From: Rickettsia endosymbiont of Cantharis rufa
Lineage (GTDB): Bacteria; Pseudomonadota; Alphaproteobacteria; Rickettsiales; Rickettsiaceae
Direction: 5' to 3'
DNA length: 64,000 nt
Assembly: GCF_964026445.1 (NCBI RefSeq)
Contig: NZ_OZ032150.1
Location: forward strand, 248,001 to 312,000
Shown here: positions 26,695 through 36,359 of the stretch, piece by piece
How the letters are laid out: each line of letters opens with the position of its first letter
Position numbering within the stretch: position 1 is the first letter of the stretch
Translations under genes and position numbers: made by a program
Notes under the pieces: generated by a model
Told to the model about the DNA's origin: nothing
The model's database searches: none
The model's input: only the letters and a program-made list of their open reading frames with translations

Positions 26695-27727
26695 TTCAAA
26701 TAGACATCTTTCCAAATTCGCTTATAGAGAGGAATTTGTAGGAAACACGGAAGCACTTGCCACCGAAGCGTATACAAAAATACGTGAGGATGCGAGTACC
26801 GGATTGACGCACAAATTACCTCTAGAAGTAGAGTTTGGGAAGATGTCTAAACGACCTGATTGGATAAAAGTAAAAGCCCCGAGTTCCGCAGAGTACTATA
26901 ATACAAAAGATTTAATAAAGAATCTGAGATTAAATACTGTGTGTGAGGAAGCAGCTTGTCCTAATATCGGTGAATGCTGGTCAAAAAAACATGCAACCGT
27001 GATGATTTTAGGTTCAGTTTGTACTAGAGCTTGCAGATTTTGTAATGTCAAAAGCGGTAGACCCGATTTACTTGATCCACACGAACCGCAAAGGCTTGCT
27101 GAAGCGGTGCAGAAATTAAATTTGAAGCATGTAGTAATTACTTCTGTTGATCGTGATGATCTTGAGGATGGCGGAGCTACGCACTTTGCGCAGTGTATTA
27201 GCGAAATTAGAAAATCATCCCCAAATACTACTATTGAGATTCTAACCCCTGATTTTTTAAGAAAAGAAGGAGTAGCGGAAATAATAGCTAATTCAAAGCC
27301 TGATGTCTTTAACCATAATGTCGAAACAGTCCCGTCTTTATACAAAACGATTAGGCCGGGAGCTAGATATTATAACTCCCTAAGCTTACTTCATAATATC
27401 AAGAAATTATCCCCTGAAATTTTCACAAAATCCGGTATGATGGTAGGACTTGGGGAAGAAATAAACGAAGTAGTGCAGGTTATGGATGATTTAAGGGAAG
27501 CAAAGGTTGATTTTCTAACTATCGGGCAATATCTGCAACCTACCAAAAATCATGCCGAAGTTGCAAAATATGTTACTCCCGAAGAGTTTAAATATCTAGA
27601 GCGAGTAGCAAAAACAAAAGGATTTCTGATGGTTTCAGCAAGCCCACTAACCCGTTCTTCATACCATGCCGATGAGGATTTTCAAAAATTAAAAGAGAAT
27701 TACCGACAGCGTCATACCGTGGCTTGA
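26687..27727 (+). CDS. lipA: Lipoyl synthase with N-terminal RPE insertion
   Basis: Radical-SAM enzyme that inserts sulfur into octanoyl groups to make lipoate. The auxiliary-cluster cysteines are in [13 protein letters not shown] and the radical-SAM CxxxCxxC motif is in CTRACRFC. Residues 6-52 ([15 protein letters not shown]..., [10 protein letters not shown]) are encoded by an RPE. The native enzyme begins about [10 protein letters not shown], and an ATG at 26843 would give 294 residues without it. The last codons (RHTVA) enter a type D repeat. Translation could start at 26687 or 26843. Confidence 0.94.
   Translation: MSDSNRHLSKFAYREEFVGNTEALATEAYTKIREDASTGLTHKLPLEVEFGKMSKRPDWIKVKAPSSAEYYNTKDLIKNLRLNTVCEEAACPNIGECWSKKHATVMILGSVCTRACRFCNVKSGRPDLLDPHEPQRLAEAVQKLNLKHVVITSVDRDDLEDGGATHFAQCISEIRKSSPNTTIEILTPDFLRKEGVAEIIANSKPDVFNHNVETVPSLYKTIRPGARYYNSLSLLHNIKKLSPEIFTKSGMMVGLGEEINEVVQVMDDLREAKVDFLTIGQYLQPTKNHAEVAKYVTPEEFKYLERVAKTKGFLMVSASPLTRSSYHADEDFQKLKENYRQRHTVA
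26697..26842 (+). repeat. RPE (type B) at the lipA 5' end
   Basis: About 146 bp containing GAGGATGCGAGTACCGG and ACAAATTACC, shared with the lysC copy and the gene at 12879. Translated in frame before the LipA core. Confidence 0.85.
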
Positions 27728-27741
27728 CCACGGTATTCAGA
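27709..27741. repeat. Half palindromic element (type D) at the lipA 3' end
   Basis: GTCATACCGTGGCTTGACCACGGTATTCAG forms one hairpin of type D and contains the lipA stop codon, so the C-terminal few residues of LipA come from it. Confidence 0.65.
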
Positions 27742-27767
27742 AAACAAATTATAGTAGTAAATAATTT

Positions 27768-27899
27768 ATGAAACAACTTGTAAAGCCTTATGTAATTAAT
27801 GAGGAGTTTGGAGTCGCTTACAAAGCCATGGCTAAAGATATAAAAGCTGAAGAAAAAACCAATGAATGGGTAGAAGGATTAATAGAAAACGATTTTTAA
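27768..27899 (+). CDS. Small hypothetical protein (43 aa)
   Basis: ATG to TAA, MKQLVKPYVINEEFGVAYKA followed by a charged helical C-terminus ending in LIENDF. Not recognised. Size and charge could suit a small antitoxin, but no toxin partner lies beside it. It lies between lipA and a type D repeat. It may be a chance ORF or remnant. Confidence 0.4.
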   Translation: MKQLVKPYVINEEFGVAYKAMAKDIKAEEKTNEWVEGLIENDF

Positions 27900-27951
27900 A
27901 GTATGGTGAGTAGATTAATCTTTCTTTGGCGTTGTTGCATGGCTCGATTTA

Positions 27952-28142
27952 TGTCATTCCCGCGAAGGCGGGAATCCAGTAAGACATATAAAAAACTTGT
28001 TTTTATATGTTTGTTTTGTCAAATATGTAACTTCTATATCAATACTGAAGTTATTTTCCTGGATCCCCGCCTACACGGGGATGGCATCGGATAGGTTTTT
28101 CGAGCTATGCAACAACACCTTTCCGTTTATGCGGGAATGACA
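27952..28142. repeat. Dispersed palindromic repeats (type D)
   Basis: TGTCATTCCCGCGAAGGCGGGAATCCAG at left, and CTGGATCCCCGCCTACACGGGGATGGCAT near 28060-28086. A further half (TTTATGCGGGAATGACAT) ends near 28142. It spans most of the lipA-ybeY gap. Confidence 0.75.
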
Positions 28143-28164
28143 TTGATGTGATGGAATTAAGAAA

Positions 28165-28683
28165 ATGATAAATGTAGAAATCATAAAAAATTACGACAAA
28201 TGGCGTGAGCATAAGCAGATAAATAAGAGTTTAATCAAAAAAATAACTCAAAATGTTTTACTGCGATTTGATAATTTTAGTAAAATAAAACAATTTGAAT
28301 TATCAATCTTACTAACAAATACTGCAGAAATATTGACCTTAAACAAACAATTTCGTAATATAGAAAAAGGTACTAACGTTCTTTCTTTTTCAAGTAACGA
28401 ATTAAATTGGCAGGGTTTACGTTTTAATAATGTCAGCCCTAAACTTGAATTGTTAATCGACTATGATTATGTGCATTTAGGTGATATAGCATTTTGTTAT
28501 GAGGTAATATATAATGAATCGTGCGAGCAACAAAAAACTTTTGAGAATCACTTTATTCATCTTTTAATACATAGTATTTTACACTTAATCGGGTTCGATC
28601 ATCAAAATGACTCAGAAGCAAATATTATGGAAAATCTAGAAATTGAAATATTATCATATTTCGATATTTCTTCCCCTTATTAA
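28165..28683 (+). CDS. ybeY: Endoribonuclease YbeY
   Basis: Zinc-dependent RNase needed for 16S rRNA 3' maturation and ribosome quality control. 172 residues. The metal motif H-x3-H-x5-H is seen in [15 protein letters not shown] near residue 131, preceded by GTNVLSFSS and [10 protein letters not shown]. The gene is 16 bp upstream of tlyC, the usual ybeY-CBS/CorC order in proteobacteria. Confidence 0.95.
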   Translation: MINVEIIKNYDKWREHKQINKSLIKKITQNVLLRFDNFSKIKQFELSILLTNTAEILTLNKQFRNIEKGTNVLSFSSNELNWQGLRFNNVSPKLELLIDYDYVHLGDIAFCYEVIYNESCEQQKTFENHFIHLLIHSILHLIGFDHQNDSEANIMENLEIEILSYFDISSPY

Positions 28684-28699
28684 CTAAATAAAAAAATTT

Positions 28700-29593
28700 A
28701 TGTTAAAATCTTCAAAAAAAGAAGATTCCAGTAAAAAAAATCACAATTTTACTATACAAAAATTATTCTCTCCGATAAAAAATTTTTTTAGAAAAACAAA
28801 AACGCCCGATAATTTTTTTGGTGTCATAAAACGTCTTAAGATTAATAGTCAAAAAATGACTTTAGACGAGCGTAATATTTTAGCTAATTTACTGAAGTTA
28901 GAAGATAAGACCATTGAGGATATAATGGTACCGCGTTCTGATATTGCGGCAATAAAATTAACTACGAATCTAGAAGAATTAAGTGAGTCTATTAAGTTAG
29001 AAGTCCCACATACACGAACTCTTATATATGACGGTACTTTGGACAATGTAGTAGGGTTCATTCATATCAAGGATTTATTCAAGGCATTGGCTACAAAGCA
29101 GAACGGTCGTTTAAAAAAGCTTATACGTAAACATATAATTGCAGCTCCCTCTATGAAATTATTAGATTTGCTAGCAAAAATGCGTCGTGAGAGAACGCAT
29201 ATTGCAATAGTTGTTGATGAGTATGGTGGTACTGATGGTTTAGTTACTATTGAAGATCTTATAGAAGAAATAGTAGGACGAATTGATGATGAACATGATC
29301 AGCAATTAGATAGCGATAATTTCAAGGTTATTAATAACTCAACAATTATTTCAAATGCACGTGTTGAAGTAGAGGTGCTTGAAGAAATAATAGGAGAAAA
29401 GCTAAAAAATGATGATGATGAGTTTGATACGATAGGAGGATTAGTACTGACTAGAATCGGTAGTGTTCCGGTAGTCGGTACTAAGATAAATATTTCGGAA
29501 AATATCGAAATTGAAGTTACGGATGCAAATCCTCGTTCTTTAAAACAAGTAAAAATTAGGCTTAAAAATGATTTGAACAGTAATAAAATTTAA
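28700..29593 (+). CDS. tlyC: TlyC: CBS-domain hemolysin/CorC-like protein
   Basis: 297 residues. Two CBS domains ([18 protein letters not shown]..., then [20 protein letters not shown]) are followed by a CorC_HlyC transporter-associated domain near the C-terminus ([16 protein letters not shown]). In Rickettsia this gene is known as tlyC and its product has been implicated in membrane lysis and phagosome escape (established knowledge). Family membership also fits a CorC-like cation-efflux accessory role. It lacks a DUF21 membrane domain, as expected for CorC-type proteins. Confidence 0.9.
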   Translation: MLKSSKKEDSSKKNHNFTIQKLFSPIKNFFRKTKTPDNFFGVIKRLKINSQKMTLDERNILANLLKLEDKTIEDIMVPRSDIAAIKLTTNLEELSESIKLEVPHTRTLIYDGTLDNVVGFIHIKDLFKALATKQNGRLKKLIRKHIIAAPSMKLLDLLAKMRRERTHIAIVVDEYGGTDGLVTIEDLIEEIVGRIDDEHDQQLDSDNFKVINNSTIISNARVEVEVLEEIIGEKLKNDDDEFDTIGGLVLTRIGSVPVVGTKINISENIEIEVTDANPRSLKQVKIRLKNDLNSNKI

Positions 29594-29613
29594 TTTTAAA
29601 TAAATATGAATTT

Positions 29614-29670
29614 AGGCTCTGTGTACTTTTCACTAAAAATCTAATCTTAAGTAAAAAATACACAGAGCCT
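29614..29670. terminator. Long hairpin after tlyC
   Basis: AGGCTCTGTGTACTTTTCACT pairs with AGTAAAAAATACACAGAGCCT with two mismatches, around a 15-base loop. The outer arms resemble those of the palindrome at 7667. No clear T-tract follows, so it may be a repeat with terminator-like or transcript-end function. Confidence 0.5.
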
Positions 29671-29753
29671 AGAAGATAAGTACCCCTAAATTCACTAAAA
29701 ATATTTTATTATTATATTTCAGTATTATATTCTACTTCCCCGATTAGTCCTTC

Positions 29754-29972
29754 TTAGGTATTTGTTTCCATATAATAATTATAACGGGCTTCTCCTACTT
29801 TAATTGCGGCCAATGTTCCCATTATACCGGCAGCACATGCCATAGCAAATTTCAAAGGTGGATCAAGTATTATTACATAAATTCCAACAGCACATGCTCC
29901 TACTACTGCAAGCTTACCACATCAAGGGCTTGTATTATCATTTACTATATCATTGATTATTTCTTTAAGCAT
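29754..29972 (-). pseudogene. Small membrane protein with an internal stop
   Basis: An ATG at 29972 opens a 73-codon frame with a TGA at codon 17. Beyond it the frame continues with a hydrophobic, Gly/Ala-rich segment (VVGACAVGIYVIILDPPLKF, then AGIMGTLAAIKVG) to TAA. This looks like a small two-helix membrane protein disabled by one nonsense change. Function unknown. Confidence 0.5.
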
Positions 29973-30216
29973 AAATATAAATTTATTAGTTAATATTAAA
30001 TTCACTAAAATCTAAGCATCCTTAATAAAAAGATTAAAAATTATTAAATTCTAGAAGCGTAATGCATAACTAAATATTAATCAGTTGTCAATAATAATTA
30101 CCATGAAACATGGTAAAAATAATAATTTAAAAATGATTTTACAGCATTATTTTCATTTGACTTAGTAAAGAAATTTGAGTTAAATAGCGAAGCTCAACAC
30201 ATATAAAATTATCGTT

Positions 30217-30772
30217 ATGAATGAATTACATATTAAATTACAAAATTACAGTAGTATATATCCTGAAGAAATTGTTGCAAAAACAAAAATGCTTGAATTT
30301 TTAAATGAATATGAAAACCCTTTTTAGCCGAGATTTACAAATAGGACATTTCACTGCTTCGGCTTTCTTACTTAATAATAATAAAACTAAATTTTTATTG
30401 ATGCATCATAAAAAGCTTGATAAATGGCTTCAGCTGGGCGGTCATTGCGATGGAGATAGTAATATATTAAATGTAGCAGTTAAAGAAGCTATGGAAGAAT
30501 CCGGAATTAATGAGATCAAAGAGATAAACAAGGAGATTTTTGATGTCGACGTTCATTATATTCCACAAACTCATAAAGAGCCTGCTCATTATCACTATGA
30601 TGTACGATTTTTACTAAAAACAGTAAATAATGATAATTATGTAAAAAATAACGAATCGAATGAACTCAAATGGTTTAACTTTTCCGATTATTCAAAATTA
30701 AATATAGAGCTAGAACGCTCTGTCACTAGAATGATAGAAAAGTTTATAAAAATTAACCATCTTGCTTGTTAA
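30217..30772 (+). pseudogene. NUDIX hydrolase, frameshifted
   Basis: The N-terminal 36 codons from ATG 30217 (MNELHIKLQNYSSIYPEEIV...) end at TAG 30325. The remainder is open from 30305 in another frame as FSRDLQIGHFTASAFLLNN and on to the C-terminus. A T-run at 30321 is the likely indel site. The Nudix box is present as GGHCDGDSNILNVAVKEAMEESG, with Asp for Glu and Lys for Arg at two positions. If the ATG at 30305 is used, a protein lacking about 38 N-terminal residues could still be made. Confidence 0.7.
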
Positions 30773-30822
30773 ATATAAATTATTTCCCTATAATGGCATT
30801 TTTTAAATAAAATGTAAATCAA

Positions 30823-31149
30823 ATGTCATTATCTAGAATTTTTTCATTCCGTACTAAGAATAAGGAAGATAATATTTCAAAAAAACAGAAATTACGCATC
30901 CAAACCCAATTAATGAGTTTGGATATACGAACTCTCTAGTAGGTGAAGTTGTTACTATTAAACTTAAGGATCAGCCCCAGCTTCACAATTTTATAAAGAG
31001 TGAAAAAGTTGTTCTAACTTCATTAAACCACCTTCTTCTCAAAGTAAAGGCGAATTTGATCCTATCTTAAATGATGTTCAAAATATCTTAAAGGACTTTG
31101 AGGTTTTCCTAGATAATATAGATACTAAAGTTTTAGGAGAGATTGATTC
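30823..31149 (+). pseudogene. Truncated gene of unknown function, cut by IS1-like copy 2
   Basis: Starts MSLSRIFSFRTKNKEDNISK at ATG 30823, then continues through at least two frame changes (PINEFGYTNSLVGEVVTIKL, then SKGEFDPILNDVQNILKDFE). It stops where the IS begins at 31150. The family is not recognised. Confidence 0.5.
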
Positions 31150-32069
31150 GGTCGCACCTCCATTTTACAGATGTGGGTATTAAATGCTATACGTTCAATA
31201 AGAGTTCCGATGACTTTATCATGAATATCCAATGACTTGGAAAAACAAATTGTTTTACGTGTCAGTCTTTTGCATCTTGTTCTAAGATTTAAGTTACCCC
31301 GTTCTATCCGTTGAGTATATTTTTTACTAACAATGTGTTTTTTGGGATCTAATAACCTAGCATAACTTCCCCATCCATCTGTAAAGTAAAAAGTAACCTT
31401 AAAATCCTCCGGTTTTTTTCAGTAATGATTCTGATGTGCTATCACATCTTGTACCAAAAGTATAAGCAACTACTTTTAACAAAATCTTATCCAAAGAATA
31501 TCAAAGCCATCTTTGTTTGGATTTATTCTGTACATAAGGCCATTGTTCATCTATTTCAGGAGCAATAATTACTTCTATCGTATTGATAGAATGATTTATC
31601 TTTTTTAACGCTAGATTTTTTTAAAACACGGATAACCGTATTGATACCCACTTTTAATACTCTTACTGTATCCCTAACTCCAGAGCCATTGATTGACATA
31701 TCTACTATCTGAGTCTTGACTCCAGGCTTAGAGGCATTATTAATATATTACAGTTAAAAATATCGATTACACTGCTTGCATTGATATCTCTGTTGTTTTG
31801 AAATTGAATATCCCGCCTTTACTACTTTTTCTGTGTCGTTACAATATCTACACTTAACATCTATTCTTGCCATAACTCCTTAACTATAATTCTCTCTTAT
31901 TACTGTTTGAGGATTATAGACTATTCATGCTAAGCTGCAATACGGGGGCACGACCCAATATCTACACTTAACATCTATTCTTGCCATAACTCCTTAACTA
32001 TAATTCTCTCTTATTACTGTTTGAGGATTATAGACTATTCATGCTAAGCTGCAATACGGGGGCACGACC
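31150..32069 (-). mobile_element. IS1-like element, copy 2 (degenerate, with duplicated end)
   Basis: A minus-strand copy of the 2194-3025 element; its right end in this orientation is GGTCGCACCTCC at 31150. It shares the InsA TAA stops, the InsB TGA and the seven-A frameshift with the other copies. The transposase start-side end is present twice: 31842-31955 and 31956-32069 are a 114-bp direct tandem duplication of the terminal 114 bp. It lacks the 21-bp internal duplication of copies 1, 3 and 4. Confidence 0.85.
31842..32069. repeat. 114-bp tandem duplication of the IS1-like end
   Basis: Two head-to-tail copies from CAATATCTACACTTAACATC to GGGGGCACGACC. Each copy ends in an intact terminal sequence, so the element could have been a target of a second end or of a one-ended event. 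Confidence 0.85.
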
Positions 32070-32074
32070 TTAAG

Positions 32075-32260
32075 TAGAAGGCTAAATATACTGTGCAAAA
32101 GCTTAGGACTATAATCCTGTAATTAAGATTAGTAACTAGCCTTCCGATACTCATTAAAGATCAAACGGTATCTGAGGTCTTGAAATTTTATATCTATGAA
32201 CCTGTATTCGCAAGGTTGATCCCTGAGTATTCTATTAATTATTACTACAAAAGGTTTTTT
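32075..32260 (+). ncRNA. IS110-type 5' non-coding end, candidate bridge RNA region
   Basis: About 186 bp without a gene precede the IS110-type transposase start. GAAGGCTA near 32079 can pair with TAGCCTTC near 32135, enclosing other complementary runs. In IS110-family elements, a non-coding RNA from the non-coding end (bridge RNA) guides target and donor choice (established knowledge). Whether this region still encodes one is inference from position and pairing. Confidence 0.35.
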
Positions 32261-32476
32261 ATGTATAGCTTAATTTTAGGTATCGATATTTCCAAAAAAA
32301 CATTTGATGCAGCTTTATTAAAAGATAACAAAATTACAACTAAAAAATTTGATAATAATACCAAAGGCTTTGAGACATTAATTCTATGACTAAAAGCTAA
32401 ACAAGTCAATATTGCTCATACTTGTATGGAAGCCACGGGCTCTTATTGATCTATCAACACTTTTCCGAACAGTTGT

Positions 32477-33289
32477 TTAAGCGCAATTTTGTATCTCTTC
32501 ATATCTTACTGGTGATAAATAATCGTTAGCAGAATACATTCTGATACGGTTATAAAATACCTCTATATATTCAAATATGGCATATTTTGCTTCCTCCTTA
32601 GTTTTAAATTTATATTGATACATTAATTCTGTTTTTATAGTATGAAAGAAACTTTCAGCAACAGCATTATCCAAGCAATTTCCTTTACGACCCATACTCT
32701 GTTTGATACCATGTTGTTTTATAATTTTTAAATGACTATCAGAACAATATTGACTACCTCTATCAGTATGCCAAATAAGCCCTTTTGCTGGTTTACGTTG
32801 CCATATTGCCATTAATAAAGCATTATTAACCAAATCAGCTCTCATGTTATTACTCATAGACCATCCTATAATTTTTCTAGAAAATAGATCAATAACAGTT
32901 GCTAAATATAGCCAGCCTTCACCAGTTGGCACATAGGTTATGTCTCCAACCCAATAACAATTAGCAGCATAAACTGTAAACTCTCTATTTAATAAATTAG
33001 GAGCAATTTGCTTATTATGATTAGAGTCAGTAATGGCTTTAAATTTACGTTTAGTTTTACATAGCAAATTAGCTTCTTTTATTAGTCTTGCAATGCGTCT
33101 CCTACTAGCAGTTATATCTTGCCGTGATAGTTCCTTTTTAATAGGTCTAGTTCCATAATTACCTCTACCTTCTTTAAAGATAATTTCAATTCTGTTTGTT
33201 AATTCATTACCTTCTTTAACCCTATTACATCCAAGATTATTTAACCATTCATAATAACCATTACGTGATACTTTCATAAATTTACACAT
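32477..33289 (-). CDS. IS3-family transposase OrfB
   Basis: 270 residues with the rve integrase core: HTH_21 region near the N-terminus (RRIARLIKEANL), YWVGDITYVPTGEGWLYLA with the first Asp, LIWHTDRGSQYCSDSH with the second Asp, and GNCLDNAVAESFFHTIKTEL with the Glu, the DDE triad. It ends TAG-like after YEEIQNCA. The frame is intact. Production probably depends on -1 frameshifting from OrfA, whose stop precedes by about 110 bp, so it may lack its normal N-terminal fusion. Confidence 0.88.
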   Translation of the reverse strand: MCKFMKVSRNGYYEWLNNLGCNRVKEGNELTNRIEIIFKEGRGNYGTRPIKKELSRQDITASRRRIARLIKEANLLCKTKRKFKAITDSNHNKQIAPNLLNREFTVYAANCYWVGDITYVPTGEGWLYLATVIDLFSRKIIGWSMSNNMRADLVNNALLMAIWQRKPAKGLIWHTDRGSQYCSDSHLKIIKQHGIKQSMGRKGNCLDNAVAESFFHTIKTELMYQYKFKTKEEAKYAIFEYIEVFYNRIRMYSANDYLSPVRYEEIQNCA

Positions 33290-33403
33290 AGCAGAAATGG
33301 AAAAATTACCTCTGTTTTCCTTTATCCATGCGTACCTTATTGGGATTCTTTTGCAAAGTACGCGGCAGCCTTTTTAATAGATCACGTTCTTGTGTTACTC
33401 TAT

Positions 33404-33622
33404 CTAGTTCTTCTTCAATCTCCTTAATTCATCATACAGATGTTCTTCATATCTCATTACTTCCTTGAGTTTTGAATGTTTATTAACCCAATTATATAGA
33501 CTATACTTCGTAATTCCTAGTTCTCTAGCTGTTTGAGCAAAAGGTTGCTTAGACTCAATAGCTAATCTAATCGCTGATTCTTTAAATTCAGCTGGATATA
33601 TCTTTGGCTCTATATCCGGCAT
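33404..33622 (-). CDS. IS3-family transposase OrfA (HTH)
   Basis: 72 residues: IYPAEFKESAIRLAIESKQP, then TARELGITKYSLYNWVNKHS, an HTH_Tnp_1 domain that binds IS ends. OrfA of IS3 elements is usually about 85-100 residues. Here the frame ends early at LRRLKKN, where an A/T run could be a frameshift site to the OrfB frame or a decay lesion. Confidence 0.75.
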   Translation of the reverse strand: MPDIEPKIYPAEFKESAIRLAIESKQPFAQTARELGITKYSLYNWVNKHSKLKEVMRYEEHLYDELRRLKKN

Positions 33623-34504
33623 TTTTATCCCTACTGTTAATATCGTCTATTATTAACTTTCTGGAAAACTATAGTCGCATCATATGGATTAAAACTTGCT
33701 AAGTATCTTTATGAAAATAATTTTAAAGTTAGTATAGTAAATCCGGCTCGTATAAAAGGCTTCCCTATGAGTAAGTTTTATCGCATCAAAACCGATAAGG
33801 CAGACAGTGAGTTAATAGCTCAATTTTGTCAAGTAATGAAGCCTGATTTTTGACAACCTATATCTTTACATATACAGGAATTACAACAGTTAGTAAATCG
33901 TCTAAATACACTAATTGATATAAAAAATCAAGAAACCAATAGACAGGAGGATTTATATAATATAGTTGCATCTGATGTTGAATCTCGCATTAAATTTTTA
34001 GATGAACAGATAAAAAATAGAGAAACTTATAGCTGATCATATAAAAAAACATAAAGATTTATCTGATAAAGATGTACTACTTGCTTCAATTCCAGGAATA
34101 GGAAAAAAGACGATAGCCGCAATACTTGCTTTTTTATCAAACATTGAAAAGTTTGAGTCAGCAAAACAAGTAGTAGCCCCTGTTGGTCTTAATCCAAAGC
34201 AGCGTTAATCAGGAACTTCTGTACGTGGAGTTAGTAGGGTATTGAAAACAGGAAAAGCAGAATTACGTAAAGCTTTTTATATGCCAGCCATAACTACTCT
34301 TAAATTTAATCCTACTATTAAAAAATTTGTCGAACGTTTAAGTAGCTTAGGAAAACCGAAAATGGCTATAGTTATTGCCGCTATGCGTAAATTAATTCAT
34401 ATTATTTATGACATGCTTAAAAATAAGACTTCTTTTTGATAAAAGTTTTTATAAAATACAGATAAAAAATTGTTGATACTTAAGACGGTATTTTGTGTCA
34501 CAGG

Positions 34505-34545
34505 CTGTATCCTTAGATCCCGCGATCAAGTTAGCTAGGATGACA
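34505..34545. repeat. Partial type D repeat next to the IS110 end
   Basis: CTTAGATCCCGCGATCAAG followed by GCTAGGATGACA, an eroded half of the CCCGCGATC...GATGACA element. It may have been the insertion target of the IS. Confidence 0.4.
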
Positions 34546-34554
34546 ATAATCTAT

Positions 34555-36054
34555 TTACGCTATTTTTTGATATTCAAAATATATTTTCCTTACGGCATAA
34601 ATCCATGCTAAGCATACAAAAGTAAATACTACCATTAGAATCGGTGAGATTGAGGTAAAAGTAGCGGTTGGAACTAAAGTAAAAATAATAGATTGCACAA
34701 GACCGCTAGAGGATTTGCCGACTTTCGCGCTTATCACGTCGACAGCAGCTTTACCTTTGGTTTTAAGTTCATCATCAAGCGGTATATATAACATTTCTCT
34801 TGAAGTATCCCATATAGAATACTTAGTACCTTTTGCTAAAATATTTTGAATACCGCCGATCGAAACGGCAAGAGCAAGAGGCGACATTAAAATTGCTCCG
34901 TCAAATAATGATAAAATTTGTTGATCAAATACGATAAGTACAAAAAACAAGATGCCGGTAATCATAATTATTACCGGCGAAATTACTGCTGCTACAAACC
35001 AATTATGCATACGCATAACGTTATTACCGATGATGGTCATAACCATTATCGCAACGCCGGTCCAAAGTATATATAAACTGTTAAATTCAGCATAAGTATT
35101 AACCGTCGGATATAACTCCTTAATTTTTGCTTTCCATACGGCCTCGACTAAGTTAATAGCGAACCCAAAAGCTGCGGAACAAATTAAAAGTAGCCATAGA
35201 TATCTTGACTTTATAATATATTTAAAGCTTTTAATTAGTCCCATACGCTCAGAGGTTGATCTACCGCTTTTTGCTTTAGCGTAAAATAACGGATTTGTAA
35301 AAACATTCCTGCTAATAAACCGAATTAATAAACAACAAACAACGGCAACGATTGCTACAATTGTCGTGGATACTTGGACTAAAGTGATTTTACTATCCGA
35401 AATATTCATAAACTTTTTAATAATAGTATCTTCTGAGGATAAATTCATCATTAAAAAGCCGACTAATATTAGGGAAGAGTTACCGAACAACGAAAAGAGA
35501 GTATAGAATCTTTTTGCTTCTTCGGTAGTAGTAAGTTCATTAGCAAACTGCCAAAATAATAGTACGTAAAAAATATTAGGCCAAAGCTCAGCAAGGCTGT
35601 AATATACTATATAACCCCAATTTCCTACTAGTGAGATATACCATTTAAAATTAGGATAACGCTCCATTAGTTCGGCTAAATTATCGGGATGTATATGAAA
35701 AATATGGATGTTAGGATAAATAACAAAAGCAAATAAAACAAAAAAGCTGATGAAAAATGCACTTAAATAATAAAAGATTTTTTCAAATGTAAGGTGGTTA
35801 ATCATCTTAGCATAAATAATTACGAATAAAGCGGCGGCAGGCGTAACGCAATAAACTTTAGCAAAACCTGCTATTTCTGCACTAATTTCAGAAATTAGGA
35901 TGCTGTCTTTTAATATTCGCAAGATATTTTGATTAAATAGAATGCAGAACATTAAGGCACTCATCGGAATAAATTTTCCGAGTTCGTAATTATGCACAGG
36001 CCAAAATGCAGCTCTAAATTTATTTTTAAACGATCGTGATGAGGTACTTAGCAT
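34555..36054 (-). CDS. tlc5: ATP/ADP translocase family protein Tlc5
   Basis: 499 residues, about 12 membrane helices, Tlc (TLC ATP/ADP exchanger) family. Tlc1 imports host ATP in exchange for ADP; other paralogs carry other nucleotides (established knowledge). Conserved blocks include RAAFWPVHNYELGKFIPMSA, SLAELWPNIFYVLLFWQFAN, LVEAVWKAKIKELYP and the C-terminal AVDVISAKVGKSSSGLVQS. tlyC lies nearby, matching the tlyC-tlc5 adjacency I recall for Rickettsia, which supports paralog number 5. An IS110-type element now separates the two genes. Confidence 0.85.
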   Translation of the reverse strand: MLSTSSRSFKNKFRAAFWPVHNYELGKFIPMSALMFCILFNQNILRILKDSILISEISAEIAGFAKVYCVTPAAALFVIIYAKMINHLTFEKIFYYLSAFFISFFVLFAFVIYPNIHIFHIHPDNLAELMERYPNFKWYISLVGNWGYIVYYSLAELWPNIFYVLLFWQFANELTTTEEAKRFYTLFSLFGNSSLILVGFLMMNLSSEDTIIKKFMNISDSKITLVQVSTTIVAIVAVVCCLLIRFISRNVFTNPLFYAKAKSGRSTSERMGLIKSFKYIIKSRYLWLLLICSAAFGFAINLVEAVWKAKIKELYPTVNTYAEFNSLYILWTGVAIMVMTIIGNNVMRMHNWFVAAVISPVIIMITGILFFVLIVFDQQILSLFDGAILMSPLALAVSIGGIQNILAKGTKYSIWDTSREMLYIPLDDELKTKGKAAVDVISAKVGKSSSGLVQSIIFTLVPTATFTSISPILMVVFTFVCLAWIYAVRKIYFEYQKIA

Positions 36055-36207
36055 TATAAAGCCCTAAGGACAAAAAAAAAACTTAAGCACTTCAAGATTT
36101 TATGAAAAGATATTTCCTCTAAAATTTTAGAGGTGATATACTGCTTGTTACATTCTGAAGGTGCTGAATTTATATAATATACTCAGCCTTTTGTCAAGGA
36201 TTTAGTG

Positions 36208-36332
36208 TACTCGATTAACTTCAAAAATTAGCGTTGTCGTTCTATAAGTTCGCAGGTAGCCACGTATTATACATGCGCTCCACTCCTCGTCTTATGAACT
36301 TCTGGCTCTTTTTAAAGTTAATCTTCGTATAC
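36208..36332. repeat. RPE-like repeat (type A), copy 4
   Basis: TACTCGATTAACTTCAAAAATTAG to TTAAAGTTAATCTTCGTATA, between the divergent tlc5 and phaC-like genes. It therefore lies in the upstream region of both. Confidence 0.75.
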
Positions 36333-36359
36333 TGCTCTTTATTTACTTAGGATATACTC

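Larger units (their letters stand above)
32449..33662 (-). mobile_element. IS3-family element inserted in the IS110-type gene
   Basis: About 1.2 kb with two minus-strand ORFs in OrfA-OrfB order: 33404-33622 (OrfA) and 32477-33289 (OrfB). Rejoining 32448 to 33663 restores the IS110 reading (SY-W...ASYGLK), which places the borders. The typical TG/CA-like ends are not clear. Confidence 0.8.
32261..34439 (+). pseudogene. IS110-family transposase, split by an IS3-type element and with internal stops
   Basis: The first part (32261-32448) reads MYSLILGIDISKKTFDAALL, the DEDD RuvC-like N-terminus of IS110 transposases, up to MEATGSYW. After the IS3 insertion it resumes at 33663 as ASYGLKLAKYLYENNFKVSI, with KTDKADSELIAQF (acidic cluster) and the C-terminal transposase_20 region (SIPGIGKKTIAAILAFLSNI). 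TGA occurs at about 32388 and 33854 and TAA at about 34206, the first two at Trp codons. A frameshift lies near 34022. Clearly inactive. Confidence 0.85.
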
